Below, piece after piece: positions 1-10,516 of a stretch of 64,000 nt of DNA. The DNA is from Zhongshania aliphaticivorans (lineage in GTDB: Bacteria > Pseudomonadota > Gammaproteobacteria > Pseudomonadales > Spongiibacteraceae): NCBI RefSeq assembly GCF_001586255.1, contig NZ_CP014544.1, positions 1,519,501 through 1,583,500 on the forward strand. The letters are read 5' to 3'. Every line of letters begins with the position of its first letter. Position 1 is the stretch's first letter. The notes beneath the pieces are model-generated. The model saw nothing but the letters and a program-made list of their open reading frames with translations, was not told the origin of the DNA and did no database searches. Both the position numbers and the translations under genes were made by a program.

Positions 1-268
1 TCGCTTGAATCGAAGTGGGTCTGCTTAGATTGATAGTTAGCTTAGATGCATGTTCAGCGTCTCGCCACTCACTGCAGCGACTGTAAGTCAGCTGTTGGCC
101 TGTTAAGTTCAATGGCGGCACTCGGGAGTCCTTGATTTGCGGCGGGTTTCGGCTTGCGAAGCGGTAGCGCTATGGCCATAATAGCGCGCTTAAACCCTCT
201 GCAGTTTTACGCTGTATTTTATATGTCACGTGACCTTTGGTAGGGGCCACCACTGAAAGGATAAGCTT
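1..268. other. Gene-free leader region upstream of thrS
   Basis: No open frame here looks like a gene; the antisense frame over this stretch is a shadow of thrS. A small hairpin is visible at 167-187 (seven paired bases, loop 174-180). In E. coli the thrS leader folds into a tRNA-Thr-like operator bound by ThrRS, but the loop here does not show an obvious threonine anticodon mimic, so I do not claim the same control. A purine-rich ribosome binding site (AAAGGA) lies just before the thrS ATG. Confidence 0.4.
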
Positions 269-2194
269 ATGCCAGTTATTACGCTTCCCGACGCGAGTCA
301 GCGCGTTTTTGATAACCCCGTTACTGTTGCCGATGTCGCCATGGATATTGGTGCGGGCCTTGCCAAGGCTGCACTTGCTGGCCGGGTGAACGGTAGCTTG
401 GTCGACACAAGTTATTTGATTTCGGAAGACGCCGAGCTGGGTATCATTACGGAGCGGGATGAAGAGGGCGTGGATATTATCCGCCACTCCACCGCGCATT
501 TACTGGCGATGGCTGTGCAGGATTTGTTTCCTGGTGCGCAGGTTACTATTGGTCCCGTTATTGAAGATGGCTTCTATTATGACTTTGCCTATGAGCGTGC
601 CTTTACCCCAGAAGATCTAGAAAAAATTGAAGCGCGGATGACTGAATTGTCCTCTGCGGATTTGACTGTGTCGCGCAAGGTGATGAGTCGCGAAGAGGCG
701 GTCAAGGCGTTTAGCGATTTGGGTGAAGAGTACAAAGTCGAAATCATTAAAGACCTGCCGGGCAATGAAGATATCTCTGTTTACCAGCAGGGCGACTGGA
801 TGGACTTGTGTCGTGGTCCCCACGTACCCAGCACTGGCAAGTTAAGCGCCTTTAAATTGACCAAGGTTGCTGGCGCCTACTGGCGTGGTGATCAGGCCAA
901 TGCGATGTTGCAGCGTATTTACGGCACAGCTTGGGGTAATAAAAAGGCACTTAAAGCCTATTTGAACCGCATTGCCGAAGCTGAAAAGCGCGATCACCGT
1001 AAAGTGGCGAAAAAGCTCGATCTTTTCCATATGCAGGAAGAGGCACCGGGTATGGTCTTTTGGCACCCCAAAGGCTGGAGTGTTTATCAGGCGATTGAAC
1101 AGTATATGCGCGACAAACAGCGCAAAAATGACTACCAAGAAATTCGCACCCCGCAGGTAGTGGATATTTCCCTGTGGGAAAAGTCCGGTCATGCCGACAA
1201 ATTCAGCGATGGCATGTTTACCCTAAGTGCAGATGAGCGCACTTTTGCCGTTAAGCCCATGAACTGCCCCTGCCATGTGCAGATATTTAATCAGGGCTTG
1301 CGCAGCTACCGCGACTTGCCATTGCGCTTGGCGGAGTTTGGCTCCTGCCACCGCAATGAGCCTTCGGGTTCGCTGCACGGTATTATGCGGGTTCGTGGCT
1401 TTACTCAGGATGACGCGCATATTTTCTGTACTGAAAATCAAATTCAGCCTGAAGTTGCCTCGTTTATCGATTTCCTTCACGAGGTGTATGCGGACTTTGG
1501 CTTTACCGAAGTGATTTATCGTCTTTCAACTCGCCCAGAACAACGGGTCGGTAGTGAAGAAGATTGGGATCGCGCCGAAAAGGCTTTGGCCTTGGCCCTC
1601 GATAGCAAAGGTTTGCCGTGGGAATTATTGCCCGGCGAAGGTGCTTTTTATGGTCCTAAAATTGAATTCTCATTAAAAGACTGTATCGGCCGAGTGTGGC
1701 AGTTGGGTACGATTCAGGTCGACTTCTCAATGCCGGGTCGTCTTGGCGCTCAGTATGTTGACGAAGCAGGTACTCGGCAAACGCCAGTGATGTTGCACCG
1801 GGCAATTTTGGGTTCATTTGAACGATTTATTGGTATTTTGATCGAACACTACGAAGGCGCATTTCCGGTCTGGCTGGCACCCGTTCAGGCGGTTGTTTGT
1901 AATATTACGGACAATCAGGCCGAATATGTGACAAATGTGCAAGATTTATTGAGAGATTGTGGCTTTAGAGTCGATGCGGACTTGAGAAATGAGAAGATCG
2001 GCTTTAAAATCCGCGAGCACACAATTCAGAAGGTCCCCTTCCTTTTTGTCGTTGGTGACAAAGAGGTAGAAACCCAGACTGTTTCGGTACGTGCACGTAG
2101 TGGCGAAGATTTGGGGTCAGTGTCCATTAATGACCTCAGTAAACTCCTCGCAGACAGCGTAGCTAAACGCAGCCGCGCAAATTCGGAGAACTAG
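269..2194 (+). CDS. thrS: Threonine--tRNA ligase
   Basis: Cytoplasmic class II synthetase that charges tRNA-Thr and edits mischarged Ser-tRNA. The 641-residue length matches the family (E. coli 642). Order: TGS domain (about 1-62), editing domain with the HSTAHLL signature (about 73-80), class II catalytic core, and C-terminal anticodon-binding domain (about 540-635). Cys333 in the NCPCH motif corresponds to the zinc ligand that selects threonine. The ATG is preceded by AAAGGA. It heads the translation operon: infC starts three bases after its stop, as in most Gammaproteobacteria. Identification is firm. Confidence 0.98.
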   Translation: MPVITLPDASQRVFDNPVTVADVAMDIGAGLAKAALAGRVNGSLVDTSYLISEDAELGIITERDEEGVDIIRHSTAHLLAMAVQDLFPGAQVTIGPVIEDGFYYDFAYERAFTPEDLEKIEARMTELSSADLTVSRKVMSREEAVKAFSDLGEEYKVEIIKDLPGNEDISVYQQGDWMDLCRGPHVPSTGKLSAFKLTKVAGAYWRGDQANAMLQRIYGTAWGNKKALKAYLNRIAEAEKRDHRKVAKKLDLFHMQEEAPGMVFWHPKGWSVYQAIEQYMRDKQRKNDYQEIRTPQVVDISLWEKSGHADKFSDGMFTLSADERTFAVKPMNCPCHVQIFNQGLRSYRDLPLRLAEFGSCHRNEPSGSLHGIMRVRGFTQDDAHIFCTENQIQPEVASFIDFLHEVYADFGFTEVIYRLSTRPEQRVGSEEDWDRAEKALALALDSKGLPWELLPGEGAFYGPKIEFSLKDCIGRVWQLGTIQVDFSMPGRLGAQYVDEAGTRQTPVMLHRAILGSFERFIGILIEHYEGAFPVWLAPVQAVVCNITDNQAEYVTNVQDLLRDCGFRVDADLRNEKIGFKIREHTIQKVPFLFVVGDKEVETQTVSVRARSGEDLGSVSINDLSKLLADSVAKRSRANSEN

Positions 2195-2196
2195 CA

Positions 2197-2733
2197 ATTA
2201 AACGCGATAACGCAAAAGGGCGCAGCAAAAGAGCGCCGATAAACGAAGAAATTGAAGCCAATGAAGTTCGCTTAATTGACGCAGAGGGCAACCAGGTTGG
2301 TGTTGTCCCGCTGGCGGAGGCATTGAAAGCCGCGCAAGAAGCGACATTGGACTTAGTTCAGATCACTGATTCAGACCCAATTGTCTGTAAGATCATGGAC
2401 TACGGCAAACATGTTTTCGAGGCCAAAAAGCAGCAAGCTGCGGCTCGGAAAAACCAAGTTCGAACTCAGGTTAAGGAAGTAAAATTCCGCCCGGGTACGG
2501 AAGATGGGGACTATCAGGTAAAACTGCGCAACCTGACACGTTTCTTGGAACACGGAGATAAAGCCAAGGTAACCCTGCGTTACCGCGGTCGTGAGATGGC
2601 CCACCAGGAATTGGGAATGCAGCTGTTGAAGCGGGTTGAAGAAGACCTTGCTGAATTCGGTTCTGTAGAACAATTTCCGAAAATGGAAGGTCGTCAATTG
2701 ACCATGGTCATTGCTCCGAAAAAGAAAAAGTAG
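2197..2733 (+). CDS. infC: Translation initiation factor IF-3 (ATT start)
   Basis: IF3 binds the 30S subunit, blocks premature 50S joining and checks the start codon. Reading upstream in frame from the conserved core gives a full N-terminal domain ([20 protein letters not shown]) starting at ATT 2197, with a GGAG ribosome binding site at 2185-2188, eight bases away. This yields 178 residues, the normal size; the first conventional start, TTG 2323, would remove about 42 residues of conserved IF3-N. AUU starts are the known basis of IF3 autoregulation in E. coli, so the same discrimination against its own mRNA is expected. C-terminal domain ends in the usual APKKKK tail. It sits between thrS and rpmI. 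Confidence 0.96.
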   Translation: MKRDNAKGRSKRAPINEEIEANEVRLIDAEGNQVGVVPLAEALKAAQEATLDLVQITDSDPIVCKIMDYGKHVFEAKKQQAAARKNQVRTQVKEVKFRPGTEDGDYQVKLRNLTRFLEHGDKAKVTLRYRGREMAHQELGMQLLKRVEEDLAEFGSVEQFPKMEGRQLTMVIAPKKKK

Positions 2734-2789
2734 TGAGCTCTTAGGGCCTACTTGATTTAATTTACATTAAGAATGCGGAGTATCTAACG

Positions 2790-2984
2790 ATGCCAAAACA
2801 GAAAGTACACAGCGGGGCGGCAAAACGCTTCAAGAAAACCGGTAGCGGTTATAAGCGCAAAAGCGCTCATAAAAGCCACATCTTGACCAAGATGACCACC
2901 AAACGTAAGCGTCAGCTACGTGGCACTAGTGCTGTCCATAAGTCGGACAAAGTTCTGGTTGACCGCATGTTGCGCGCCATCTGA
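2790..2984 (+). CDS. rpmI: 50S ribosomal protein L35
   Basis: 64-residue, strongly basic protein of the large ribosomal subunit, with the typical [20 protein letters not shown] start and a conserved VLVDRMLRA tail. Size equals the family norm. It lies between infC and rplT, the invariant IF3-L35-L20 order. In E. coli translation of rpmI and rplT is repressed by L20 binding the mRNA; the same may hold here, but I did not resolve the RNA fold. Confidence 0.97.
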   Translation: MPKQKVHSGAAKRFKKTGSGYKRKSAHKSHILTKMTTKRKRQLRGTSAVHKSDKVLVDRMLRAI

Positions 2985-3015
2985 TTAACGTCATCAAGAT
3001 TAAGAGGAATATTCT

Positions 3016-3372
3016 ATGCCCCGCGTAAAACGTGGTGTGACCGCACACCGTCGTCATAAAAAGATTCTGAAACAAGCCAAGGGTTACTATGGTGCCCGTT
3101 CACGTATTTACCGTGTTGCAAAACAAGCGGTAATTAAAGCGGGTCAATACGCTTACCGTGACCGTCGTGCCAAGAAACGTGTTTTCCGCGCTTTGTGGAT
3201 CACGCGTATTAACGCTGGATCACGTGCTAATGGCCTGAGCTATAGCCGTTTGATCGCTGGTTTGAAAAAAGCAGATATCGCTTTAGACCGTCGCGTATTG
3301 GCCGATTTGGCCGTACATGACAAAGAAGCCTTTGCTGTTATCGTAGAACGCGCGAAAACAGCCTTAGCTTAA
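3016..3372 (+). CDS. rplT: 50S ribosomal protein L20
   Basis: 118-residue basic protein that binds 23S rRNA early in large-subunit assembly and acts as a translational repressor of its own operon in E. coli. The N-terminus ([20 protein letters not shown]) and the YRDRRAKKR segment are hallmarks. An AGAGGAA ribosome binding site precedes the ATG. It is followed by a strong hairpin terminator that separates the IF3-L35-L20 part from pheST. Confidence 0.98.
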   Translation: MPRVKRGVTAHRRHKKILKQAKGYYGARSRIYRVAKQAVIKAGQYAYRDRRAKKRVFRALWITRINAGSRANGLSYSRLIAGLKKADIALDRRVLADLAVHDKEAFAVIVERAKTALA

Positions 3373-3420
3373 AAAGCGATAGGCCGTTGCGTAGCGGCCA
3401 TATAGCTTTGTTTTACTATA

Positions 3421-3452
3421 GGGAAAGGGCTTGTGCCCTTTCCCTATTTTGT
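3421..3452 (+). terminator. Rho-independent terminator or attenuator before pheS
   Basis: A perfect 10-bp stem (GGGAAAGGGC at 3421-3430 paired with 3435-3444), loop TTGT, followed by a T-rich run (TATTTTGTTT). A weaker hairpin (GGCCG/CGGCC) precedes it at about 3382-3399. In E. coli the same gap carries the pheM leader peptide and attenuator for pheST. I see no phenylalanine-rich leader peptide here, so whether it attenuates or simply terminates is open. Confidence 0.85.
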
Positions 3453-3499
3453 TTCTGACACAGTAAATTTAGCCACGCTGCAGTGCGGCGGGGCGTTAG

Positions 3500-4537
<1,038 letters not shown>

Positions 4538-4573
4538 AACAGCCTCAGCGACAATTTTCAAAACGGATAGCAT

Positions 4574-6940
4574 ATGAAATTTAGTGAACAGTGGTTGCGT
4601 GAGTGGGTTAACCCTGCGGTTGGCACCGACGAGTTAGCGGCGCAAATTACCATGGCCGGCCTAGAAGTGGACGCCATTGATCCGGTAGCCGGTGTATTCT
4701 CTGGCGTTGTTGTGGCTGAGATTGTGGCAACAGCGCCGCACCCCGACGCTGAAAAATTGCAGGTTTGTCGTGTTAATGCTGGCAGCGAAGAAGTGCAGAT
4801 AGTCTGCGGCGCCGCCAATGCTCGCCCCGGTATAAAGGTACCGCTGGCAACCTTGGGCGCGGTATTACCGGGTGACTTCAAAATTAAAAAGGCCAAACTG
4901 CGGGGCGTTGAGTCCTTCGGCATGCTCTGCGCTGAAGAAGAGCTAGGTTTGGCGGAGAAATCCGATGGCCTGATGGAATTGCCTCTAGACGCGCCCGTCG
5001 GCGAGGATATTCGCGTATTTCTTGGCTTAGACGATTCGATTATCGAATTGGGTTTAACGCCAAACCGCGCTGATTGTTTGAGTGTTCGCGGTATTGCCCG
5101 TGAAGCAGCCGTGCTCAATGACATGGCTTTCACTGATTTAGATATCGCGCCAGTGGCGGCAGTCAACGACAGTCAGCTGCCGATTCGGGTCGAGGCGGGT
5201 GCAGATTGCCCTCGCTATGCGGGCCGCGTTATTCGTAATGTCGACGTGTCTAAGCCTAGCCCGCTGTGGCTGCAAGAAAAGCTGCGCCGCTGTGGTTTGC
5301 GCAGTATCGATGCGGTGGTCGATGTTACCAACTTCATTCTGGTGGAATTGGGCCAGCCCATGCACGCCTTTGACTTAGATAAACTCAGCGGTGGGGTGGT
5401 AGTGCGGCACTCAAAGGCTGATGAGTCTTTGGAATTGCTTGACGGCCAAACACTGACCTTGCGTGAAGGCAGTTTGCTGATCGCGGACGAACAGCAGCCC
5501 CTTGCACTCGCCGGTATTATGGGTGGCGAAGTGTCGTCGGTGATTTCTGCGACTCAGAGTCTATTTTTAGAAGCGGCCTTCTTTACGCCTGATCTATTGG
5601 CAGGCCGGGCGCGGTCTTACGGCTTGCATACCGATTCCTCGCATCGCTTTGAGCGTGGCGTCGACTTTGAGCTGCCTGCACGGGCCATAGAGCGCGCCAC
5701 GGCGCTAATAGTTGCGATATGTGGCGGTGAGCCAGGGCCGGTATCGGTCATCGACTCAGCGCCCATGCCTGAGCGCAAGGCGATTCTGCTACGTGAAAAG
5801 CGCATTGCCAAAGTGCTGGGCATGGACATGGCTGCCAGCGACGTAGAGTCCATTCTCGCGGGTTTAGGTTTGACGGTAACGCGTGTTGACGGTGGCTGGG
5901 ACGTTACGGCGCCGAGCTGGCGTTTTGATATCAGCATTGAAGTCGATTTACTCGAAGAGTTGGCGCGGATTTACGGCTATAACCGCCTGCCGGTGCGGCC
6001 GATTCAAGATGCGCTGACTATTCGCCCAGCGACTGAAAGTAAGCGCAGCCTGAGCGCGCTTCGCCAGCAATTGGTTGCCCGTGGCTATCAAGAGGCGGTG
6101 ACTTACAGTTTTATTGATCCCGCAATGCATAAGGCGATGGCCGAGGGTGTGGAAGGTGTTGAGCTGCTCAACCCAATTTCTGCCGATATGTCGGTTATGC
6201 GCACCAGTTTATTGCCCGGTTTGATAAAAACCGCCATGCACAATGCCAAACGCCAGCAGCCGCGTATTCGCATCTTTGAAGCGGGTCAGCGCTTTGTTAA
6301 GGGCGATAACGGCTTGCAGCAAATTCCAACGCTAGCGGCACTCATTACTGGTCGACGCACTGCTGAAAGTTGGAATGAAAACGGCGAATTGGTCGATTTT
6401 TATGATCTCAAAGGTGATTTAGAAAGCTTGCTGTCTGTTGTTGCTGGTGAAATTACCTTCGCGCCGGGCAGTTATGCCGCCCTGCACCCAGGTCAATGCG
6501 CCGATGTATTCTGCGATAAAGTGCTAATTGGCCGTATTGGCGCTCTGCACCCAAGCTTGCAAGCCCAGTGGGATATGGTCAATCCGGTGTATTTGTTTGA
6601 GATTGATCAACAGCCAGTATTGGCTCGCGATGTGCCTAAATTCAGTGAATTGTCTAAATTCCCTGAGGTGCGCCGGGACTTGGCCTTGATCGTTGCTCGC
6701 GAATTACCTGCAGCTGACGTGTTGCAGGCAATTAGAGGTGCGGCAGGGGATTGCCTCAGTGACTTGAAGCTGTTTGACCTCTATCAAGGTAAAGGCATTG
6801 ATCCTGAAAGAAAAAGTTTGGCTGTGGGCTTGACGTTCAGGCATTCATCACGCACTCTGAATGAGGAAGAGGTTAATCAATCTGTTGCGGCAGTTGTGCA
6901 AACCTTGCAGGAGGCATTTGGCGCAAGTTTAAGGAACTAG
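4574..6940 (+). CDS. pheT: Phenylalanine--tRNA ligase beta subunit
   Basis: Structural and editing subunit of PheRS; the B3/B4 domain hydrolyses Tyr-tRNA-Phe. 788 residues, as in the family (E. coli 795). Order: EMAP-II-like tRNA-binding domain (about 40-150), B3/B4 editing domain (about 210-370), B5 domain (about 400-475), catalytic-like core, and C-terminal ferredoxin-fold anticodon-binding domain (about 695-788, beginning near [16 protein letters not shown]). The stop codon is four bases before the ihfA ATG, so ihfA is almost certainly co-transcribed, as in E. coli and Pseudomonas. Confidence 0.98.
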   Translation: MKFSEQWLREWVNPAVGTDELAAQITMAGLEVDAIDPVAGVFSGVVVAEIVATAPHPDAEKLQVCRVNAGSEEVQIVCGAANARPGIKVPLATLGAVLPGDFKIKKAKLRGVESFGMLCAEEELGLAEKSDGLMELPLDAPVGEDIRVFLGLDDSIIELGLTPNRADCLSVRGIAREAAVLNDMAFTDLDIAPVAAVNDSQLPIRVEAGADCPRYAGRVIRNVDVSKPSPLWLQEKLRRCGLRSIDAVVDVTNFILVELGQPMHAFDLDKLSGGVVVRHSKADESLELLDGQTLTLREGSLLIADEQQPLALAGIMGGEVSSVISATQSLFLEAAFFTPDLLAGRARSYGLHTDSSHRFERGVDFELPARAIERATALIVAICGGEPGPVSVIDSAPMPERKAILLREKRIAKVLGMDMAASDVESILAGLGLTVTRVDGGWDVTAPSWRFDISIEVDLLEELARIYGYNRLPVRPIQDALTIRPATESKRSLSALRQQLVARGYQEAVTYSFIDPAMHKAMAEGVEGVELLNPISADMSVMRTSLLPGLIKTAMHNAKRQQPRIRIFEAGQRFVKGDNGLQQIPTLAALITGRRTAESWNENGELVDFYDLKGDLESLLSVVAGEITFAPGSYAALHPGQCADVFCDKVLIGRIGALHPSLQAQWDMVNPVYLFEIDQQPVLARDVPKFSELSKFPEVRRDLALIVARELPAADVLQAIRGAAGDCLSDLKLFDLYQGKGIDPERKSLAVGLTFRHSSRTLNEEEVNQSVAAVVQTLQEAFGASLRN

Positions 6941-6944
6941 TGTG

Positions 6945-7247
6945 ATGACGTCCCTCACTAAAGCAGAAATGGCCGAACGGTTATACGAAGAGCTAGGCTT
7001 TAATAAGCGTGAGGCGAAGGAGCTCGTGGAGTTGTTTTTTGAGCAGATTCGCCTCTGTTTGGAGAATAACGAGCAGGTGAAGATTTCCGGTTTCGGTAAT
7101 TTTGACCTCCGTGACAAAAGTCAGCGCCCCGGGCGTAACCCCAAAACGGGAGAGGAGATTCCAATCTCTGCTCGTCGCGTGGTGACATTTAGGCCCGGCC
7201 AAAAATTAAAATCCAGGGTAGAGGACTATGCTGGAACCAAGTCATAA
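6945..7247 (+). CDS. ihfA: Integration host factor subunit alpha
   Basis: DNA-bending protein of the HU/IHF family; works as an IHF-alpha/IHF-beta heterodimer in recombination, replication and sigma-54 transcription. 100 residues from ATG 6945 (start [13 protein letters not shown]); a GTG one codon upstream is possible but would add only one residue. The beta-arm tip [14 protein letters not shown] contains the proline that intercalates into DNA, and the C-terminus [12 protein letters not shown] is typical. It overlaps the following MerR-family gene by 20 bases. Confidence 0.97.
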   Translation: MTSLTKAEMAERLYEELGFNKREAKELVELFFEQIRLCLENNEQVKISGFGNFDLRDKSQRPGRNPKTGEEIPISARRVVTFRPGQKLKSRVEDYAGTKS

Positions 7248-7584
7248 CGACGAATTACCGCCTATACCAGGTAAGCGCTATTTCACTATTGGTGAAGTCA
7301 GTGAACTGTGCTGTGTAAAACCTCATGTTCTTCGTTATTGGGAGCAGGAATTCCCGCAGCTAACACCGGTAAAACGGCGCGGCAATCGCCGCTATTATCA
7401 GCATCAAGATGTGTTGATGATTCGCCAGATTCGCAGCTTCTTATACGAAGAGGGCTACACCATTGGTGGTGCCCGGCAGCGCATGTCTGGTGAAGTTGCT
7501 AAAGAAGAATCCTCACAGGCGCGGCAAGTTATTCGGCAAATGCTCGGTGAATTAGAAGAAGTCGCAAAACTTCTCAAAAGATAG
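7228..7584 (+). CDS. MerR-family transcriptional regulator
   Basis: 118 residues. A winged helix-turn-helix of MerR type lies at about 17-90 ([28 protein letters not shown] is cut here to its motif: FTIGEVSEL ... LRYWE), with a short C-terminal helix. There is no effector-binding domain and no metal-binding cysteine set, so it is a short MerR-like protein of unknown signal. The start overlaps ihfA by 20 bases, which suggests translational coupling. A gene of this type between ihfA and tRNA-Pro is a conserved arrangement in Pseudomonas. Target genes are unknown. Confidence 0.9.
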   Translation: MLEPSHNDELPPIPGKRYFTIGEVSELCCVKPHVLRYWEQEFPQLTPVKRRGNRRYYQHQDVLMIRQIRSFLYEEGYTIGGARQRMSGEVAKEESSQARQVIRQMLGELEEVAKLLKR

Positions 7585-7627
7585 TTCACTAAATCAATAC
7601 GTTGGGGTATCATGCCACCCCTCAAAT

Positions 7628-7704
7628 CGGGGCGTAGCGCAGTCTGGTAGCGCACCACACTGGGGGTGTGGGGGTCGCAGGTTCGAATCCTGCCGTTCCG
7701 ACCA
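7628..7704 (+). tRNA. tRNA-Pro (GGG)
   Basis: 77-nt cloverleaf including an encoded CCA. Acceptor arm CGGGGCG pairs with CGTTCCG (two G-U pairs); D arm GCGC/GCGC; anticodon stem CCACA/TGTGG with loop CTGGGGG, giving anticodon GGG; T loop TTCGAAT. It follows the ihfA-merR pair and is closed by a strong terminator. Confidence 0.97.
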
Positions 7705-7711
7705 ATTAAAT

Positions 7712-7744
7712 AAAAAAGGCCACTCAAGCGAGTGGCCTTTTTTA
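7712..7744 (+). terminator. Rho-independent terminator after tRNA-Pro
   Basis: Inverted repeat with GGCCACTC paired to GAGTGGCC around loop AAGC, extended by an A-run on the left and a T-run on the right, giving a 14-bp stem. It probably works in both directions because the A and T tracts are symmetrical. Confidence 0.93.
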
Positions 7745-7841
7745 TTGGCAGTCACTTCATAAAGCCCTCCTTAAACAAGCGCAAAACCTCACAGCAAAAA
7801 ATCGCGTTTCATCGTTAGGCAATATCTGCGTGCTAGCGTAA

Positions 7842-9141
7842 GGCTCTACCCCATTATCGGGGGATAGCACTCATCAAACCCTGTTAATCACTCCGTCCCA
7901 CCCGCAGTGGGCCAGCACTCTCATCCTGTAATTTTCAAAGTTTCTAAAACCATACGCTCGTCGTGTCATCATTTCCATTTTGTTGTGGAAGCCCTCAGTT
8001 ATTCCGTTACTTTTACTAAATCGCCACATGGCCACAATGGGCTTCAACCAGGAGCGCAATGTGTTAGCTAGCGCTCGTAGCGGGCTCTCAGCTAGCTCAT
8101 CAAGCAATTTCATGAATACCGGCAACTTGATGCTGGCTTTCTTGCGCGTCAGGGTCTTGAGCAACACAAATCGGATTAATCGTTGCTTGGCCACATACAG
8201 TGCTTGCAGCACTGGGTACTCAGCCAAATACTGCATAAGGTTGGCGTGCTGCTCATCCCGCAAATTCCATTGATGGCGACGCATTAAACTGATCAAACCG
8301 CGGTTCTTTCTGCCCTCAGGATCATGCTGCTTCCAGACACTTAAAAAGTGCTGGTTAATAAGCCTGACCACATGGAATCGGTCAGCCACGATCGCGGCAT
8401 TGGGAAAGTAGCGGCGGGCAATGCTGCGGTACGTTTCCGAGAGATCCATCACCACAACCTGAACGCGCTCTCGTCCCTCAAGGGCCTTTAAATAGCGGCG
8501 CAAACTCAATTCTGATCGTCCTAGTTGGACATCAAACACTTTGTGATTCTTGAGGTCGGTAAGCGTGGTCGCATAACCCTTTTTACGGGTAAAGAAATGC
8601 TCATCTATCCCTAATACGCGAGGGCAATATCGGCGATCCCCCTCGGAACGCTTTTGCTTAATATGGTGCTGATACCAACGCTCTACCGTCGCTGGGCTGA
8701 TTTGATGGGTTCGAGACAACTTGCGCTGCGTTACACCGCCATCGTGGGCTTCGAACACTTCCAGTCGATAGGCTTCTGAAGCGCGAAAACGCGGACGAAT
8801 ACCGGTAAAGGCGTGACGAAAATAGCGCTTACACTCCTGGCAATGGTACTTGGGTACTCGAAGGTGCAAGGTCATCACTTGATTCCCCTGACGAGTGTGC
8901 TTCACCGTCCTGAGATGCGTGGCTTTAATCCTCAGGCCATTGCCCTGACAATGCTTACAAGGCGGCCTGTGCACAGGCTTTGCCCAGACTTCGATCCCTT
9001 TCCTGCGGACTACCCGTTCAATCTCAAGGCCAGGTATGCCTATAATTCTTCCTGCGTGGGACATCGGTATTCTCCATCAAACTGTTTCTTCGCAAATTCA
9101 GTTTAATGAATGCCGGTGTCCCCCGTTAATGATGAAGAGCC
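7842..9141 (-). mobile_element. ISL3-family insertion sequence, copy 1 (1300 bp)
   Basis: The element is bounded by imperfect inverted repeats of about 24 bp: GGCTCTACCCCATTATCGGG at 7842 and, on the other strand from 9141, GGCTCTTCATCATTAACGGG. It is flanked by a perfect 8-bp target duplication TAGCGTAA (7834-7841 and 9142-9149), the length expected for ISL3. It contains one transposase gene on the minus strand. It inserted in the intergenic space after the tRNA-Pro terminator, so it breaks no visible gene. A second copy lies at 47885-49184 in the same orientation. Confidence 0.96.
7874..9064 (-). CDS. ISL3-family transposase (copy 1)
   Basis: 396-residue DDE transposase. N-terminal zinc finger uses Cys36/Cys39 and Cys75/Cys78; a helix-turn-helix segment follows at about 111-132; the acidic triad is Asp154 (LGIDEHFF), Asp207 (VVMDLSETY) and Glu357 (GITEGFHNKME). 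The frame is intact with a GGAG ribosome binding site before the ATG, so the enzyme is likely functional. The protein is identical in sequence to the one encoded at 47917-49107, which suggests recent transposition. Confidence 0.96.
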   Translation of the reverse strand: MSHAGRIIGIPGLEIERVVRRKGIEVWAKPVHRPPCKHCQGNGLRIKATHLRTVKHTRQGNQVMTLHLRVPKYHCQECKRYFRHAFTGIRPRFRASEAYRLEVFEAHDGGVTQRKLSRTHQISPATVERWYQHHIKQKRSEGDRRYCPRVLGIDEHFFTRKKGYATTLTDLKNHKVFDVQLGRSELSLRRYLKALEGRERVQVVVMDLSETYRSIARRYFPNAAIVADRFHVVRLINQHFLSVWKQHDPEGRKNRGLISLMRRHQWNLRDEQHANLMQYLAEYPVLQALYVAKQRLIRFVLLKTLTRKKASIKLPVFMKLLDELAESPLRALANTLRSWLKPIVAMWRFSKSNGITEGFHNKMEMMTRRAYGFRNFENYRMRVLAHCGWDGVINRV

Positions 9142-9348
9142 TAGCGTAATAGGCTGGCTTGTCCAAATATTGTTGCCGCTTTGTCGAAAACGTCTAGATT
9201 GCGTCTTGATCGGTGCAATTTATGCATAAGTTATTTTTAAGACGGCATAGCATTGCCATGGGAATAATCTCATTAAGGCCAAGTGAATTTTCATCATTCT
9301 TTGGCTTTAGTTACCTTGTTGCGGATGTTAACTATTTCAGGAGCCGAT

Positions 9349-10449
9349 ATGACGGCGTTTTTACGAAAGTTTATTATTCTGGTTGTGGTGTGTACCGCTC
9401 CGTCTCTGGTGTTGGCTTACTCACTGACAAATACACTTAAAAAAGGCAGTATTGCTTTTGGTTCCTGTCTTCAGCAATGGCAATCTCAGCCTGTTTGGCA
9501 ATCGGTGATTGCTCAAAAGCCCCAAGCTTTTGTGTTTCTTGGTGACAATGTGTATAGCGACGTCGGCCCTTATCGTAATGTGGCGTTACCAGATCGTATC
9601 AATCAAGCTTATAAGGACTTAGCTAAGGTCGAAGAGTTGCGGCGGTTTGGTATGGAAAAGAATATTGATGTGTTCGCAACATGGGATGACAATGATTACG
9701 GGCTTAACGATGGCGGTGCTGAATTTACTTATCAAACAGAGTCTCGGGCGTATTTCGCCGACTTTTTTGGCCTGGAGCTAGATCGCATTGGCGATTTGGA
9801 TCAGCGCGGTATTTACCATTCTCGGTATCGTGATATTGGTGGGCTTAGGGTTCAGTTTTTAATGCTCGATACCCGCAGTCACCGTAGTCCCTTGAAGACA
9901 AGCGATCAGAAATCCGCTTGTAGCCCGACCGGAATCATACCGAATACTGATGACGACGCGACGATTCTAGGTGAAGAGCAATGGCGGTGGTTGGCTGGCG
10001 AGTTTAAAAAGCCAGCAGATCTGCGGATTATAGCCAGTAGTATTCAGGTCTTGCCTACTGAGCATTGCTTTGAGAAGTGGGCTAATTTTCCCAATGAGCG
10101 GCAGCGGCTTTTCGAACTGATCAAAAGTAGTGCGGTTAGCGGTGTAGTTATCATCAGTGGCGACCGACATTTGGCAGAAATATCGAAATTAGATGGCGCG
10201 CTGGGCTACCCGCTGTATGAGATTACTGCCAGTGGTTTGAATTCTGCGCTTGGCGCCAATAGCCCTGCGGCAAAAGAGCCTAATGTGTTGCGCACCTCGG
10301 CCAAAAATGTGCTGACTGATAATTTTGGTAGTATCCAGATAGAGCGGGGTGGTGACGATGCGGTTTTGCAATTTCAAATTCACGATGTGCAGGGCGAGGT
10401 ACTGGACGAGGTTGAGTTATTATTGAGCGTTCTTAAGCCTGGAGCTTGA
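9349..10449 (+). CDS. PhoD-like alkaline phosphatase / phosphodiesterase, exported
   Basis: Calcineurin-like metallophosphatase of the PhoD type, predicted to be exported and to hydrolyse phosphate esters. ATG 9349 gives 366 residues and is preceded by AGGAG with five-base spacing; an upstream in-frame start (9283) would bury the signal peptide. Signal peptide about 1-22 (basic MTAFLRKF then a hydrophobic stretch ending VLAYS). Metal-site motifs: FGSC (about 39-42), FLGDNVYSD (about 65-73), TWDDNDYG, and ISGDRHLAE (about 265-273). No lipobox. The true substrate is unknown; the gene stands alone between the IS and a convergent gene. Confidence 0.85.
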   Translation: MTAFLRKFIILVVVCTAPSLVLAYSLTNTLKKGSIAFGSCLQQWQSQPVWQSVIAQKPQAFVFLGDNVYSDVGPYRNVALPDRINQAYKDLAKVEELRRFGMEKNIDVFATWDDNDYGLNDGGAEFTYQTESRAYFADFFGLELDRIGDLDQRGIYHSRYRDIGGLRVQFLMLDTRSHRSPLKTSDQKSACSPTGIIPNTDDDATILGEEQWRWLAGEFKKPADLRIIASSIQVLPTEHCFEKWANFPNERQRLFELIKSSAVSGVVIISGDRHLAEISKLDGALGYPLYEITASGLNSALGANSPAAKEPNVLRTSAKNVLTDNFGSIQIERGGDDAVLQFQIHDVQGEVLDEVELLLSVLKPGA

Positions 10450-10473
10450 TGTTGCTTGGTGTGCTAATGGTCC

Positions 10474-10503
10474 CCGACTAAGGCAGTATGTTGCCTTAGT
10501 CGG
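10474..10503. terminator. Perfect hairpin between convergent genes
   Basis: A 12-bp perfect stem (CCGACTAAGGCA with TGCCTTAGTCGG) around loop GTATGT. It sits between the ends of the PhoD-like gene (+) and the FabH-like gene (-). No long T tract follows on either strand, so termination is probable from position but not certain. Confidence 0.6.
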
Positions 10504-10516
10504 CTTGTAAAGGGGC

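Noticed and set aside
2323-2733. infC starting at TTG 2323
   Set aside because: Would drop a conserved part of IF3-N; ATT 2197 with GGAG is a better start.
4558-5166. 202-codon minus-strand frame inside pheT
   Set aside because: Antisense of a certain gene, no ribosome binding site, composition of a frame shadow.
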